8,467 bases of DNA from Bacillota bacterium (GCA_023460055.1 JAEWRJ010000163.1:1-8467); one strand, 5' to 3'; positions 1 through 5,625 are shown, numbered from the stretch's first letter. Translations and numbers: made by a program. The notes: a model not told the origin generated them from the sequence alone.

Positions 1-47
1 TACAGTAACACCCCTTCTATAAATCCTTCGGTATAATATATCACCAT
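1..47 (-). CDS. Possible 5' end of a gene running off the left edge
   Basis: On the minus strand an ATG at 47-45 opens a frame with no stop before the edge, reading MVIYYTEGFIEGVLL. The frame is also open for about 20 codons before the ATG. A TAnnTTTG-like element lies 20-27 nt upstream, which would give a very short leader. No signal peptide or family is recognisable in 15 residues. It could instead be a chance open frame, or the out-of-frame 3' remnant of the short lipoprotein gene just upstream. Only sequence beyond the edge would settle it. Confidence 0.28.
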   Translation of the reverse strand, partial: MVIYYTEGFIEGVLL

Positions 48-66
48 CGGATCAGCTTGTCCGATA

Positions 67-94
67 CAAAAGTAATAAAAAAGATTAAATACAA
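67..94 (-). promoter_or_regulatory. Candidate Bacteroidota-type promoter
   Basis: The minus strand carries TACTTTTG (74-67), an exact match to the Bacteroidota -7 consensus TAnnTTTG. A TTG (94-92) lies 17 nt upstream and could be a weak -33 element (consensus TTTG). It overlaps the stop of the preceding short lipoprotein gene and would fire toward the possible gene at 47. AT-rich DNA produces such matches by chance, so this is tentative. Confidence 0.27.
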
Positions 95-397
95 TTAATG
101 TGCTCGGTTATTACGGGCTAATACACAATGAAGTATTGTATCAGCTTCTTCAACAAACTCTACTGCGTTCTGATTATCAAAATCGTAAAAATAGAGCTTC
201 TCATTCTTTATGTAAGCAATGGGATAGAGTGTGTTAGGGGCTAAACTTGATTTTGGTTCTGACTCATTCTCCAAAAGCAAGGTTTCCTCAGTTTCTGTTT
301 CTGAGTTTGTTGTATTATTTTTTCTTGTCGTTTGATTACAAGATAATAATAACAACGACAAGGATATTAGGCTACATATTAAGAGATTTTCTCTCAT
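95..397 (-). CDS. Short lipoprotein, probably C-terminally truncated
   Basis: 100 residues. The N-terminus (MRENLLICSLISLSLLLLSC) is a lipoprotein signal with lipobox LLSC and lipidated Cys20. It is followed by a Thr/Asn/Glu-rich low-complexity linker (about 21-52), typical of the tether between lipid anchor and folded domain. Residues 53-93 then begin what looks like a beta-rich domain (YPIAYIKNEKLYFYDFD), reminiscent of a first propeller or WD-like strand set. The protein stops at 'NNRAH' after only about 40 residues of that domain, so it is probably a remnant whose 3' part was lost or frameshifted. It lies 24 nt downstream of the 348-residue lipoprotein and is probably co-transcribed with it. 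I do not recognise the family. Confidence 0.6.
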   Translation of the reverse strand: MRENLLICSLISLSLLLLSCNQTTRKNNTTNSETETEETLLLENESEPKSSLAPNTLYPIAYIKNEKLYFYDFDNQNAVEFVEEADTILHCVLARNNRAH

Positions 398-421
398 AGC
401 TTTTAATGTTAATTTAATAAT

Positions 422-1468
422 TTATGCTCCAAACAACGTATCATCCACAAAAGCCAATTTCCAAGAGTTTGGTGTTTCAATAAAATAGAAGGCACGCGGA
501 TTTCCATTGCTTTCGGGCAGATAAAGGGTAAGCATATCAGCATTGGGATAGGGTGTTTCAACCGGCTCTGTGGTAAATGATCCTAAATCGTCAACAATAA
601 CTTTATCAGGAATTTTATCCACCTTGTGATAAGCAAAAGTGAACATTTCGTTATTCTCAAACTCATGCTCAACAATATTCATAAAATCGTAGATATTTTG
701 TAAAGAAAAGCCCGATTTACAATCAAACTTTGTATCAAAATCAGTATAAGAATCAAATCCAAAGTCAAAATAGTCAGCCGAATAGAGAATGGGAATTGTA
801 CCCGGTGCAAAATATCTTCTTACTGGCATTTTGGGGTCGGTATATTTTTTCAAAATAGCATCATCATTCATTAGAAGCGAATTAAAATTTTTATCACACC
901 AGCAATCGTTGATGAAATCAGTTAAAATTGCTACAAATGCCTCTTCAGTTACTCCCACTTCAAATGCCTCAACAGCACGTTTGGCAATATCCTCAAAAAT
1001 ATAAAAATCTTTGTTGGGATACTCAAAATAGATGGTGTAAAATTTCTCATCAATTAAGAGCGTGTGTTGCGTGAAGCTCTTCTCTTCATCAATTTTACCT
1101 TTGATAAAATAGCGAGTAGAAAGTAGCTCTTTTTCAAAACTGTTTTTAACCTCCAAATCTTGCTTAAAAGCTTCTCGAATCGTAGGTTGTCTGCCATCTT
1201 CACCCATCTTAAAAGTACGATAGACCAACATTTTGCTTTTACCATCATCCGAAATAAACTTTCTACCATCTCCACTACCCGCCTCTTCTTGAGGTATCAG
1301 AAAGTCGGGATAATCCACCTTGTATTCGTAGCGTTGATTGTAGTAGGTGAGATATGCAAAATCTGCTATTTCTGTTTCTGCTTGTTTGGTACTATCCGAC
1401 TCTTTCAATTTTCCGCCACAAGCTACTAAGGCAATTAGCGTAAGAAATATCCAAAATTTTTGTTTCAT
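422..1468 (-). CDS. Lipoprotein of unknown function (348 aa)
   Basis: The start MKQKFWIFLTLIALVACGG gives a clean lipoprotein signal (lipobox LVAC, Cys17), which supports this ATG. After a short polar linker (18-36), residues about 40-170 form an alternating beta/alpha region (YNQRYEYKVDYPDFLIPQ, a Gly/Asp turn near 64-69, then ISDDGKSKMLVYR), resembling the N-terminal domain of many Bacteroidota lipoproteins with a PsbP/Mog1-like look; that is an impression, not a match. A second region (about 174-348) begins with a helix (EEAFVAILTDFINDCWCDKNF, Cys189 and Cys191) and ends with a beta-rich stretch (DMLTLYL, RAFYFIETPNSWKLAFVDD). It could act as a periplasmic or surface sensor-like or substrate-binding lipoprotein, but no catalytic motif is visible. 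It starts 18 nt after the 26-codon ORF and precedes the short lipoprotein. Confidence 0.88.
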   Translation of the reverse strand: MKQKFWIFLTLIALVACGGKLKESDSTKQAETEIADFAYLTYYNQRYEYKVDYPDFLIPQEEAGSGDGRKFISDDGKSKMLVYRTFKMGEDGRQPTIREAFKQDLEVKNSFEKELLSTRYFIKGKIDEEKSFTQHTLLIDEKFYTIYFEYPNKDFYIFEDIAKRAVEAFEVGVTEEAFVAILTDFINDCWCDKNFNSLLMNDDAILKKYTDPKMPVRRYFAPGTIPILYSADYFDFGFDSYTDFDTKFDCKSGFSLQNIYDFMNIVEHEFENNEMFTFAYHKVDKIPDKVIVDDLGSFTTEPVETPYPNADMLTLYLPESNGNPRAFYFIETPNSWKLAFVDDTLFGA

Positions 1469-1486
1469 AGTTCTATTTTTAAATAA

Positions 1487-1567
1487 TCAGTCATACCAGT
1501 TAAATTCAAGTTTTTGAATTAATCCATTGTCGTCAAAGTAAAGAGAAACATCTTTTTCCTCAATCAT
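1487..1567 (-). CDS. Possible 26-codon ORF overlapping the upstream stop (ATGA)
   Basis: The ATG at 1567-1565 overlaps the TGA stop of the repeat-protein gene (1566-1564) as ATGA, the classic arrangement for translational coupling. It encodes 26 residues (MIEEKDVSLYFDDNGLIQKL then EFNWYD) and ends in TGA 18 nt before the next gene. The composition is that of a real acidic beta-strand/turn peptide (VSLYFDDNGLI) rather than random AT-rich translation. It resembles the tail of a BamE/SmpA-like or beta-rich lipoprotein domain, so it may be the surviving 3' end of a deleted gene rather than a functional microprotein. No signal peptide is present. Confidence 0.32.
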   Translation of the reverse strand: MIEEKDVSLYFDDNGLIQKLEFNWYD

Positions 1568-1989
1568 TTCAGTTGGAAAAAGAAGAAATAAATGGCAGCC
1601 ACTTTCTTTCTGTCAGATACAGATGTTTTCCCAATACTATTTCCAGAAGCATTTCTAACCGAACCATCTGAATTTACCTTCCCAATGCTGCTGCCATTTG
1701 CATTGCGAACAGTACCATCAGACTCGATTTTTCCAATTTTGTTGCCGGATGAATTTCTTACCGAACCATCCGACTCAATTTTACCAATAGAATTGCCAGC
1801 CGAACCTCGCACAGTGCCATCGGAATTTATTTTCCCAACGCCGTTTCCAGAGGAATTTCTTACTGTTCCGTCAGAATCTATTTTCCCAATTCTGTTGCCG
1901 GATCCGTTGTAAAGATCTTGTGCGTTGATTTGCGGAGTTACAAAGAGCAACAACGCAAAAACAAATAGTAATTGAATTGTCTTTTTCAT
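1564..1989 (-). CDS. Secreted 17-residue-repeat protein (5-fold beta-flower type)
   Basis: 141 residues. Residues 1-24 are a Sec signal peptide ending INAQ. From residue 31 there are five complete 17-residue repeats (31-47, 48-64, 65-81, 82-98, 99-115) with consensus GNxIGKIxSDGTVRNSS, plus a sixth partial unit (GNSIGK, 116-121). Each unit has a Gly-Asn turn, an IGK strand, an SDG turn and a TVR strand, like the secreted Bacteroidota proteins called 5-fold beta-flower proteins, in which repeats form one closed ring. The tail is short and strongly hydrophobic (AAIYFFFF), a feature I recall from that family. The role is unknown; adhesion or binding is possible. It lies 15 nt downstream of the interrupted gene and overlaps a small ORF at its stop. 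Confidence 0.85.
   Translation of the reverse strand: MKKTIQLLFVFALLLFVTPQINAQDLYNGSGNRIGKIDSDGTVRNSSGNGVGKINSDGTVRGSAGNSIGKIESDGSVRNSSGNKIGKIESDGTVRNANGSSIGKVNSDGSVRNASGNSIGKTSVSDRKKVAAIYFFFFQLK
1645..1899 (-). repeat. Five tandem 51-bp in-frame repeats
   Basis: The five 17-codon units of the beta-flower-like protein are a 5 x 51 bp direct array, with a partial sixth unit reaching 1627. At DNA level the copies differ at many synonymous positions: the IGK codons appear on the plus strand as tttcccaat, ttttccaat, tttaccaat and tttcccaac. The array is therefore old and kept at protein level, not a fresh slippage product. Confidence 0.85.
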
Positions 1990-2004
1990 TTCGTTTTTTA
2001 TTTT

Positions 2005-2559
2005 TTAATTATAACGCCTCATAAGTAAGTTGAAAAATCCACATAAATAATGCTCGTTTCCTAAAAGAAGCACCACTTTAGCAGGATAATCATCAGCGCT
2101 ACTTCCAAGCGTTTGCTCTTCTGTTCCAAGTAAATAACTGTGAACTTTATCCTTATTTCTGTATAGACGATGTTCTGTTTCATTTTCTTTTTCAAAAACA
2201 AAAGTCATTACATCATTCATAAAAAGAGTTTCACGATAGGTTTCAAAAATTACCCGCTGCTTTTTTTCGATAACCATTTTGAGGTCTTCTTGATAAGTTT
2301 CATCATTTAAACTATAATAGAACTCTGTCACTCTGCTAAAATATCGCTCACCCGCAGGCTGAGTTTAATAGGCATTATCATCCACACTTACACAATAAAG
2401 ATGCTGTGAACCCGAGTTTATAAGTTCATCCATATCAGCCTTTATGCTATAATATGATTTGCGAATTTTCACTATCTCTTGACTTTTACTTTGTGCGTGG
2501 CACGAGAGCGTAATAAACAACGCAAAAAGAAAAATAGCACTTGATTTAATTGTTTTCAT
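2005..2559 (-). pseudogene. Secreted protein gene interrupted by one in-frame TAA
   Basis: The first part reads MKTIKSSAIFLFALFITLSC and then HAQ, a Sec signal (or lipobox TLSC), and continues to SVDDNAY before TAA at 2367-2365. The same frame stays open after the stop (TQPAGERYFSRVTEFYYSLN) to the TAA at 2005, giving about 184 codons if the stop is ignored. The second part could start only at GTG 2331 and would lack a signal peptide, so a separate gene is unlikely. TAA is one substitution from Tyr TAT/TAC, which would restore NAYYTQ. The N-terminal pattern (IVKIRKSYYSIKADMDELIN) resembles small secreted Bacteroidota proteins beginning with an IR..Y helix; function unknown. ATGs at 2565 and 2577 are alternative starts, but 2559 places Lys directly after Met in a normal signal n-region. 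A sequencing error is also possible. Confidence 0.72.
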
Positions 2560-2628
2560 ATTCATTTTTTGTTCCAAATATTGACATTTATATTTCTTTC
2601 CTAATTATTTTAAATGTTCCTCTAATTA

Positions 2629-2715
2629 AGCCCGAAGGGCTTGAAGCATCAGCGTGGGGCAACGCCCTACGCAAATTATCAAGATCGATTAGAAGCCCTG
2701 AAAGGGCGAAAGCAA
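2629..2715 (+). repeat. REP-like three-hairpin repeat, copy A
   Basis: An 87-bp GC-rich island in AT-rich surroundings, ending 8 bp from the transposase stop. Three stems are visible: AAGCCC-GAA-GGGCTT at the start (first base 2628), GCGTGGGGC-AAC-GCCCTACGC in the middle, and GCCCT-GAA-AGGGC near the end, followed by gaaagcaa. It matches copy B without gaps at 80 of 87 positions and copy C in the opposite orientation. Confidence 0.85.
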
Positions 2716-2723
2716 GATTCATC

Positions 2724-3176
2724 TCAGTCCCACAGATATCTTTCATCGTATTCAATTTTATATTTTTTCAAAAAAGCTAAATACTCTTCCTGAAAACTAA
2801 TTTTCTTATGTCGCTCCTTTTGGTTATTGATATAATCTCTTACAATATCAATTTCTGATGGATTTACAGAAAAGATTCCAAAGCCATCCTGCCAATAAAA
2901 ATTCTTGTATTTAGTATCAACCGATTTTATCCATTTAGATGAATTTTTCTTTATCTCTTCAAGCAGCTTGCTTTGTGATATTTTTCTTGAAAGTAAACAC
3001 AAGATATGAATGTGATCTTTATGCCCACCAATAACTATTGGATTGCATTCAAGATTTTTGCAAATTCCACCGATATATTCAAATAGACGCGTTTCGATAT
3101 CATCGTCGATAAAGGGATGCCTGTGTTTTGTACTAAATGTAATATGTACGTAAACTCCTGATAATGATTGAGCCAT
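2724..3176 (-). CDS. tnpA: IS200-like / REP-associated Y1 HUH transposase
   Basis: 150 residues from ATG 3176 (MAQSLSGVYVHITFSTKHRH). An in-frame ATG at 3212 would add 12 residues encoded by the flanking repeat (MNALKGRKQINI), so it is rejected. Visible family marks are the N-terminal strand YVHITFSTK, the HUH metal-binding pair His55-Ile-His57 in GGHKDHIHIL, the helix KLLEEIKKNSSKWIK, the NFYWQDGFGIFSVNPS segment (92-107) and the catalytic helix DYINNQKEH-like with nucleophile Tyr115 and Gln119. The C-terminus is YDERYLWD. Length and motifs are full for the family and nothing is broken, so it could be active. It nicks and rejoins single-stranded DNA at hairpins. It is the only non-exported complete product in the window. 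Known members either move themselves or mobilise/process REP palindromes; the flanking repeats suggest the latter. Confidence 0.93.
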   Translation of the reverse strand: MAQSLSGVYVHITFSTKHRHPFIDDDIETRLFEYIGGICKNLECNPIVIGGHKDHIHILCLLSRKISQSKLLEEIKKNSSKWIKSVDTKYKNFYWQDGFGIFSVNPSEIDIVRDYINNQKERHKKISFQEEYLAFLKKYKIEYDERYLWD

Positions 3177-3185
3177 AATGTTTAT

Positions 3186-3273
3186 TTGCTTACGCCCTTT
3201 CAGGGCATTCATTTGTTGTTAATTCTATGCCATAGGGCGATGCCCTATGCTAATGCTTGAACGCCGTTGGCGT
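3186..3273 (-). repeat. REP-like three-hairpin repeat, copy C (inverted)
   Basis: Read on the minus strand this 88-bp copy aligns from its first base with copy A. The first stem is ACGCC-AAC-GGCGT instead of AGCCC-GAA-GGGCT, the second CATAGGGC-ATC-GCCCTATG, and the third GCCCT-GAA-AGGGC is identical, followed by gtaagcaa. Several changes between A and C are paired so that stems are kept. It lies 9 bp upstream of the transposase ATG, so it forms part of the gene's leader. Confidence 0.82.
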
Positions 3274-3289
3274 TAGTATATTCATTTTT

Positions 3290-3297
3290 CAAATTTA
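3290..3297 (-). promoter_or_regulatory. Candidate -7 element for the transposase gene
   Basis: The minus strand reads TAAATTTG, an exact TAnnTTTG match, between repeat copies B and C. Transcription from here would place the hairpins of copy C in a leader of about 100 nt ahead of the transposase ATG. No good TTTG -33 element is seen upstream, since that stretch is repeat copy B, so support is weak. Confidence 0.22.
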
Positions 3298-3383
3298 GCC
3301 CGAAGGGCTTGAAGCATCAGCGTGGTGCAACGACCTACGTAAATTGACAATATCGATTAGAAGCGCTGAAAGGGCGAAAGCAA
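3297..3383 (+). repeat. REP-like three-hairpin repeat, copy B
   Basis: Direct repeat of copy A over 87 bp with seven substitutions and no gaps. Its middle and last stems are partly decayed: GCGTGGTGC against GACCTACGT loses pairs, and GCGCT-GAA-AGGGC has one mismatch. It begins 23 bp beyond copy C and ends 8 bp from the stop of the LprI-like gene, the typical 3'-of-gene position for such elements. Confidence 0.85.
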
Positions 3384-3391
3384 CAAATTTT

Positions 3392-3940
3392 TCAATAATT
3401 ATTTTCATATTCCTCTTTTGTAAGTTCTATAGTATAATTAAATAGATGTTCCGTATGATTTTTTATACAATTTGTTCTGGTCCAAATCATTGCCCGAGCC
3501 CCCAAGCCACCTCCTTTTGAGAGATAGCTATCAATAAATTCAGACTCTGAATCTCTGAATTTTAGCCAAATTAGCTGTGCTTGTTTTAGCTTTTCTTTAT
3601 CATCCTTATTTAGTTTAGCCCTAAGCAGATTGTAATATTTATTCAAAAGAATATCGTAAGATAAATAACTATCGTATTCGATAAGCCTATACTCATCCTC
3701 TGGGCCCCCTCTATCAAAACGTATATCAGCAATCAAATTGATTGCAAATGTATCGGTGTGAAACTCGCTATGATAATCTCTTAATCTTTGATTGTATCCT
3801 CTATATTTTATTTGCTGCTTGTTGAATGATTTTACAAGTTTATTCTTGGGCTGAAACATAAGTTCGGGTATGCTGTAGTTTTGAGCTTTGATGCTTACGA
3901 AGCTAAAAATCAAAATCAGGTAAAAGATTAATTTCTTCAT
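3392..3940 (-). CDS. Secreted LprI-like (DUF1311) protein
   Basis: 182 residues. Residues 1-20 are a Sec signal peptide (MKKLIFYLILIFSFVSIKAQ). An N-terminal segment of unclear fold (21-85) precedes an all-helical region at about 90-170: LLNKYYNLLRAKLNKDDKEK, then LKQAQLIWLKFRDSESEF (W125, F128, R129, D130), then TRTNCIKNHTEHLFNY. This 'LN..Y..L...L...DK..LK.AQ..W..FRD.E' pattern is characteristic of the lysozyme-inhibitor LprI/DUF1311 family. The family usually has a Cys pair bracketing the domain; here only Cys158 is visible, so the disulfide is probably missing. A periplasmic role, perhaps envelope protection, is inferred from the family. It begins 4 nt after the stop of the preceding small gene, so the two are very likely co-transcribed. 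Confidence 0.82.
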   Translation of the reverse strand: MKKLIFYLILIFSFVSIKAQNYSIPELMFQPKNKLVKSFNKQQIKYRGYNQRLRDYHSEFHTDTFAINLIADIRFDRGGPEDEYRLIEYDSYLSYDILLNKYYNLLRAKLNKDDKEKLKQAQLIWLKFRDSESEFIDSYLSKGGGLGARAMIWTRTNCIKNHTEHLFNYTIELTKEEYENNY

Positions 3941-3944
3941 ACGA

Positions 3945-4415
3945 TTAATTATTTTCTTCAGTCAATTTTAGTATTAAATTATCTGCTAAGTCAAAAATCT
4001 CATTGAATAGCTTCAAGTTTTCCTTACTAAACTCATTTGTTCTATAGGAATAATTGTAATACTTAGATTTACCATTTACCTCCATCTTAATTTGCAGATA
4101 ATAATCAGTGTCATCATGATAGAGAGGATCGATAGAATTTCCCGGTTTTTTCATCTCCAAAGCTTTATTTTCTAATTCTTCAAAATCTGAATGAGAAATA
4201 TAAAACTGGTGCTCTACCGTATCACCACCTATTTTATAACGAACTGATATATTTTCTTCATTTTTATCGAATTCAATATATTTATGGTCGTTTTGCATTG
4301 ATCCGACAGTACTCACACGCAAGTAAGAAAATTCTTTCGTTTTCTCTTTCGAGCCTAATGCTATGCAGTCTGTTAAACCACACAAAGTGATTAGTGTTAG
4401 CCATATTGTATTCAT
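3945..4415 (-). CDS. Small exported protein of unknown function
   Basis: 156 residues, family not recognised. The N-terminus (MNTIWLTLITLCGLTDC) is hydrophobic but has no positive charge before the helix, and Cys17 follows Asp (LTDC), a poor lipobox. In-frame codons just upstream encode KRKINR, a normal signal n-region, but no ATG/GTG/TTG precedes them after the stop, so the start may have been lost or may be non-canonical. Residues 29-156 alternate strands and helices: FSYLRVSTVG, HKYIEFDKNEENISVRYK, HQFYISHSDFEELENKALEM, YYLQIKMEVNGKSKYYNYSYR, and a C-terminal helix LKLFNEIFDLADNLILKL. No catalytic motif is evident. It forms a two-gene unit with the LprI-like protein. Confidence 0.78.
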   Translation of the reverse strand: MNTIWLTLITLCGLTDCIALGSKEKTKEFSYLRVSTVGSMQNDHKYIEFDKNEENISVRYKIGGDTVEHQFYISHSDFEELENKALEMKKPGNSIDPLYHDDTDYYLQIKMEVNGKSKYYNYSYRTNEFSKENLKLFNEIFDLADNLILKLTEENN

Positions 4416-4447
4416 ACGATTGATTTTTCTCTTAAAAAATACTTTTC

Positions 4448-4500
4448 ACTTCTGCGCAAGCTATCTCCAAAAATAGGGAATGCTTGCTACATACAGAAGT
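4448..4500 (-). terminator. Hairpin downstream of the nucleoside hydrolase gene
   Basis: A two-part stem: ACTTCTG (4448-4454) with CAGAAGT (4494-4500), and GCAAGC (4456-4461) with GCTTGC (4482-4487), with internal loops between. On the minus strand its 3' arm is followed after 8 nt by TTTTTT (4439-4434), so it could terminate transcription of the nucleoside hydrolase gene, whose stop is at 4546. The T-run is not immediately adjacent, so termination is weakly supported; the hairpin could instead be regulatory for the next gene. Confidence 0.4.
4468..4498 (-). promoter_or_regulatory. Candidate promoter of the two-gene unit
   Basis: The minus strand has TATTTTTG (4475-4468), an exact TAnnTTTG match, with a weak TTCTG about 18 nt upstream (4498-4494). 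Transcription would start near 4461, giving a leader of about 45 nt before the ATG at 4415. The elements lie inside the inverted repeat 4448-4500, so a DNA-binding regulator or RNA structure could act on it. Chance occurrence is possible. Confidence 0.33.
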
Positions 4501-4545
4501 AGTGCCTATTCATTCACATAAGCTATTATAAATCCAAAATAATTA

Positions 4546-5625
4546 TCAAAAGTCCTTGATGTAATCATCCACCATTTTCCAAAGTCTGTTGTTATCTACT
4601 TTCAAAATGATACGTGCTTGTTGTGTGCCAGCAGGTTGGTTGTTTTCGTAAGCGATTGATTGTCCGTAAGAGAAACCAAATTGCGAATTTACATCTACAT
4701 AACGAGTAACCCCTTCAGTAATTAATGTAGGATCTATCATAATTGCTGCTGCAATCACATCCCAAATGTAGTGTACATATGTTGGATCTTTGTAATAGAG
4801 CGAATAGAGGAAATTGCGTTTGAGCATACTCTTGATTTCTGCATTTTTCGTCAAATTAATAATTTCATCATAACGGTCTTTTTTAAATGGCATCGTTTCG
4901 CAAACATCTAATCCCACAATTATTTGTTCTTTGAAAGGTGTGCGTAAACACATTTTTGCAGCTTCCGGGTCTAACCACCAATTAAACTCTGCTGCGGGGG
5001 TTGTATTTCCAGGCTTGAAGAAAGAACCACCCATATATATTACTCGCTTCACAAGTGGCACAATTTCAGGTGCTATACGCACAGCCATAGCAAGGTTTAC
5101 ACAAGTACCGATAGCTATAATGCTTATTTCACCAGGATTATTTTTCACTTGTTCAATAATGTAATTTACAGCATTCATATCAAGTGGTTTAGCCGTAGGT
5201 TCTGTGCCATACTTTTCGTAATAAACCGATTCCCAAGTTATAGGCTCGGGGTAACCTGCTGCACCTACGTATGCGTCACCGATACCAAAGAGGATACGTT
5301 CATTTTTAATGGTTTCAAAGCGACTGGGAAAAATAGGTTCACGAACGCCAGAAATAACCGGAATATGTTCTTTTCCTATGATTTCCAATTGTCGAATTCC
5401 GTAAGCAACTCCTTCATTTACCCACGTATTACCAACAACTACCGTTACACCTAACAAATCTATTCCCGGTGCATTTGCTAACATCATCATTGCGATACCA
5501 TCATCAAATACTTCGACCATATCGGTGTCAAGGATTACTTTTTCTTTTTTTTGTGCGTGTGCAGATGTTACAATAAATAGTGCACAGCAAATCAAGCTGA
5601 TTAAAAATAGTTTTAGGTTTTTCAT
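4546..5625 (-). CDS. Secreted inosine/uridine-preferring nucleoside hydrolase family protein
   Basis: 359 residues. A Sec signal peptide (1-25, ending SAHAQ) makes it periplasmic or secreted, unlike the cytoplasmic RihA/B/C enzymes. The fold spans about 28-350. Metal/ribose site: Asp33 and Asp35 (ILDTD) then Asp41-Asp42 in a motif two residues longer than the usual DTDxGxDD (DTDMVEVFDD). Asn66 (GNTW), Asn177 (IGTCVNLA), MGG at 198-200, AEFNWWLDPEAA (Glu213, Asn215, Asp219) and Asp289 follow family order. Where classic enzymes have catalytic His before the last Asp (HD), this protein has Trp288-Asp289, as in a divergent subgroup. It would hydrolyse the N-glycosidic bond of a ribonucleoside or related riboside to base and sugar; the substrate cannot be assigned. 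The 5'-nucleotidase two genes upstream could feed it. Confidence 0.92.
   Translation of the reverse strand: MKNLKLFLISLICCALFIVTSAHAQKKEKVILDTDMVEVFDDGIAMMMLANAPGIDLLGVTVVVGNTWVNEGVAYGIRQLEIIGKEHIPVISGVREPIFPSRFETIKNERILFGIGDAYVGAAGYPEPITWESVYYEKYGTEPTAKPLDMNAVNYIIEQVKNNPGEISIIAIGTCVNLAMAVRIAPEIVPLVKRVIYMGGSFFKPGNTTPAAEFNWWLDPEAAKMCLRTPFKEQIIVGLDVCETMPFKKDRYDEIINLTKNAEIKSMLKRNFLYSLYYKDPTYVHYIWDVIAAAIMIDPTLITEGVTRYVDVNSQFGFSYGQSIAYENNQPAGTQQARIILKVDNNRLWKMVDDYIKDF

Larger units (their letters stand above)
2629..3273 (-). mobile_element. RAYT-type cassette: transposase between an inverted pair of REP-like repeats
   Basis: The transposase gene is bracketed by copy A at its 3' side (plus orientation) and copy C at its 5' side (minus orientation). 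Both end toward the gene with GCCCTGAAAGGGCG(A/T)AAGCAA, so the cassette is symmetric. This is the arrangement known for REP-associated tyrosine transposases, whose HUH nuclease acts on single-stranded palindromes. Classic IS200/IS605 ends are asymmetric hairpins, so the inverted pair favours a RAYT/BIME-like system over a simple insertion sequence. No target duplication is expected for this mechanism and none is evident. Confidence 0.7.

Noticed and set aside
1592..1912. 106-codon plus-strand open frame opposite the repeat-protein gene
   Set aside because: It is the antisense shadow of the 51-bp repeats; its periodic Pro/Phe-rich translation follows from the repeat codons on the other strand, which has a signal peptide and family pattern.
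2005..2331. Independent 108-codon gene starting at GTG 2331
   Set aside because: It continues the frame of the upstream signal-peptide segment across a single TAA and has no export signal of its own, while the codons before the GTG translate as ordinary protein.
3177..3212. Upstream ATG (3212) for the transposase
   Set aside because: The 12 extra residues are encoded by the flanking repeat; the family start is MAQSL at 3176.
2629..3383. CRISPR-like array from the repeated ~87-bp units
   Set aside because: Only three copies, one inverted, with no regular spacers and with a transposase gene between them; units are hairpin repeats, not CRISPR repeats.
4931..5454. Plus-strand open frames opposite the nucleoside hydrolase
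   Set aside because: They overlap a well-supported enzyme gene on the minus strand and show no domain or signal features.
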